Both the position numbers and the translations under genes were made by a program. Below are positions 7,416 to 8,900 of a DNA stretch of 8,900 nucleotides, piece by piece. The stretch covers positions 1-8,900 of the forward strand of contig JAEXGX010000381.1 in NCBI GenBank assembly GCA_023450535.1, given 5' to 3'. Numbering within the stretch: position 1 is the stretch's first letter; every line of letters begins with the position of its first letter. This stretch comes from Pseudomonadota bacterium (GTDB lineage Bacteria > Desulfobacterota > Desulfovibrionia > Desulfovibrionales > Desulfovibrionaceae). The notes under the pieces are model-generated. The model saw only the letters and a program-made list of their open reading frames with translations, was not told the DNA's origin and did not search any database.

Positions 7416-7554
7416 GTGGGCACAGGGGCGAAGCAAGGGATGACGAGAAGAAAACGCGCCCACCTTTTTTCCGTGCCCACTTTTGATTTTTTCATAGGTG
7501 GGCGTAATAAACAGACGCCGCATGGGCATTTGCCCACCTGCCCACCATGCCCAC
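7416..7554. repeat. GTGGGCA heptamer array upstream of the relaxase gene
   Basis: The spacer between the DUF927 gene and mob holds five exact copies of GTGGGCA/TGCCCAC. One, at 7416-7422, is in plus orientation; those at 7474-7480, 7531-7537, 7539-7545 and 7548-7554 read GTGGGCA on the minus strand. Three one-mismatch copies lie at 7457-7463, 7498-7504 and 7522-7528. The last three exact copies are head-to-tail at 8- and 9-base steps, like iterons. Two copies form a perfect 8-bp inverted repeat, CGCCCACC (7457-7464) with GGTGGGCG (7497-7504), and 7523-7528 with 7531-7536 forms a tight 6-bp palindrome. Elsewhere I noticed only scattered exact copies, for example 991-997 and 4484-4490, plus one in the hairpin at 6122-6128. 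Likely roles are relaxase or accessory-protein binding (oriT or self-repression of mob) or replication iterons; the sequence does not decide between them. Confidence 0.65.
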
Positions 7555-7571
7555 GCGATTTTGGGATACTG

Positions 7572-8900
7572 TTATGACGGTTCATCATCGTTGCCGCCTT
7601 CATCGGGCAAAACCAGCACATAGGCCCTGACTCTGCCCATGCCGGGCAGTTCACGTTTTGTCGTGTTCTTGTCGTCGCTTAGGTGCAGCCATCCCGCGTT
7701 GCGGAGAACCGCCGCCGCGCGTCGGGGCGAGAAACCTTTGATGCTCTCGGCCCTGAATGATTCCGGCAATACGATATATTCGGTGACGCCCCGGACGTTA
7801 CGTCTGAATCCCACGCGGTTGGGGCAGGTGGACATTTGGGTGTCCAGATCCTGAAAGCGGCTTGCCCCGTGCTGTTCGATGAACAGGCGCACGGCGGCGA
7901 GAATGGCGGCGTCCTCGGATGCGCCGCTTCCACCGCGAGCGGCCAGCCAGTCCTGAAAACAGGTTTCGGCGCAGGCAATGGCCTCAAATTCCTGCGGCAG
8001 AATGCCGAATTGCACGGCCAATCCTCCGGCCAGCCCGCAGAGCGCGAAACGTTGGGCCACACGCCGCACCTGTCCATCCGCACTGGCAGGCACAAGATGA
8101 TTGACCGTGTTGGCAAGAGCCGGTTGCAATTCGGCCAGAACCATCTTCATGGTGTCGGATTCGGTTAATTGGTGCAGGAAGGCGCGGCCCGCGTGGCCGT
8201 AATGGATGGCAGTCAATTCTTTGAGGCGGTTGACCACGGCTCCGGCATGAGGGAAACCGTGCAACTCGGTGAGCATGGCCGTGTCCACGGGCAGTCCCAC
8301 AAAGCGGACTTCCTGTCCGCCTCTGGATTTCAGCCCGTTTTCGGCCAGCTTGTCGGCAAGGCCGAGTTCTCCGCTGGAGAGAAAGAGCAGACGCCAGGAA
8401 TGGGATTTGCGAAGATGTCCCTAGCGGCTGGAGCGGCCCTTGCCCTGTCCGTTGGCCAACATGTAGGCGCATTCGGCCAGAACTTTGCCGTTGACCTGTC
8501 CGACTTCATCCAGAATCAATGCATTGTCGTTGTGCAGGACAGCGATATTCTCAAGACCGTTGTCCGTGGCGCGCCAGCTTCGGACGTGTTCCGGCCCGCC
8601 CCAGACCGATGCCGCTATCTGCAAGGCTGTCGTCTTGCCCGATGACGAACCGCCTTCAAAACTGAAACCGCCGCCTTCCAGACCGGTCAGACGCAGCAAC
8701 GGCCCGGCAAACGCCGCGCACAGGGCAAAACTCAGGCGCGAATTGCCGACGGCAAGCACGGCGACTTCCCGCCAACCTTCTAGGGTTCCGGCGGTGCGGT
8801 ACAGATCGCCGTGATGCGCGGATTGCAGAACCACGCTCTCGCCGGAGGTATCGCCATACACGGTATCCGGCAGGATATACGCGGCATTGCCCCAGCCAGT
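7572..8900 (-). pseudogene. DUF927-family P-loop ATPase, interrupted by an in-frame TAG, 5' end outside window
   Basis: DUF927 proteins are P-loop ATPases common on plasmids and integrated elements, often with primase-like domains; they are thought to act in element replication, though the biochemistry is poorly known. The frame is open from the right edge. It shows GWGNAAYILPDT, then Walker A GGSSSGKTT (visible residues 83-91), SWRATDNGLE, the Walker B-like ALILDEVGQ (127-135) and YMLANGQGKGRSSR. TAG follows at 8423-8421 (visible codon 160). The same frame then resumes without shift for 282 codons, starting GHLRKSHSWRLLFLSSGELGL, which is the expected continuation of the family, and ends at TAA 7574-7572. 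Homology therefore spans the stop. The amber cuts off the C-terminal 282 residues, including the arginine-containing segment after the ATPase core. The part after TAG has a possible GTG start at 8300 but would lack the ATPase motifs. Nonsense mutation is most likely; readthrough, UAG recoding or a sequencing error are alternatives. Confidence 0.85.

Noticed and set aside
7383..7529. A 49-codon N-terminal extension of the relaxase
   Set aside because: The AAGGAG at 7389-7394 and the family start at 7382 argue against it; the extension would translate the repeat array.
7416..7554. A CRISPR array reading of the GTGGGCA repeats
   Set aside because: The repeat unit is only 7 bases, occurs in both orientations and has irregular short spacing, which does not fit CRISPR.

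Overview
The window is 8.9 kb of GC-rich bacterial DNA in which every recognisable gene is on the minus strand. It reads as part of a mobilisable accessory element (plasmid-like or integrated) carrying a type I restriction-modification (R-M) cargo. Combining a DUF927 ATPase, a MobV relaxase and hsdRMS would suit a proteobacterium, possibly a Desulfovibrio/Bilophila-type sulfate or sulfite reducer. That host guess rests on general impression only; no rRNA or housekeeping gene is present to test it.

In transcription order (right to left), bases 8900-7572 hold the C-terminal part of a DUF927-family P-loop ATPase, interrupted by an in-frame TAG at 8421-8423. A 189-base spacer (7383-7571) follows, packed with copies of the heptamer GTGGGCA in both orientations. 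It leads into a MobV (Mob_Pre) relaxase gene (7382-6195) with an intact catalytic core and a long coiled-coil tail. Bases 6049-6194, between the relaxase and the next gene, hold four consecutive inverted repeats (6109-6176), two of which carry the same GTGGGC core; this is the best candidate for a transfer origin. A small gene of 132 codons (6048-5650), with a helix-turn-helix-like middle and a proline-rich tail, ends the mobilisation module.

A 388-base gap (5649-5262) separates the backbone from the cargo. It has hairpins, a plausible sigma70-type promoter (5424-5396) and no convincing gene. The cargo is a tightly coupled hsdR-hsdM-hsdS operon: hsdR (5261-1989) overlaps hsdM (1992-574) by 4 bases, and hsdM overlaps hsdS by 1 base. 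hsdS runs off the left edge after 191 codons. Its first target recognition domain is sharply AT-rich (about 36% GC over bases 61-420, hand-counted) against GC-rich neighbours, as expected for an exchanged specificity module.

Working model: the relaxase, probably with the small protein, nicks and moves the element at the structured site. The DUF927 protein would belong to the replication/maintenance side but appears broken here. The R-M operon is the cargo and would act as defence and as a stabilising, post-segregational-killing-like module. The least explained features are the GTGGGCA array with the hairpin cluster, and the amber codon in an otherwise conserved DUF927 frame.
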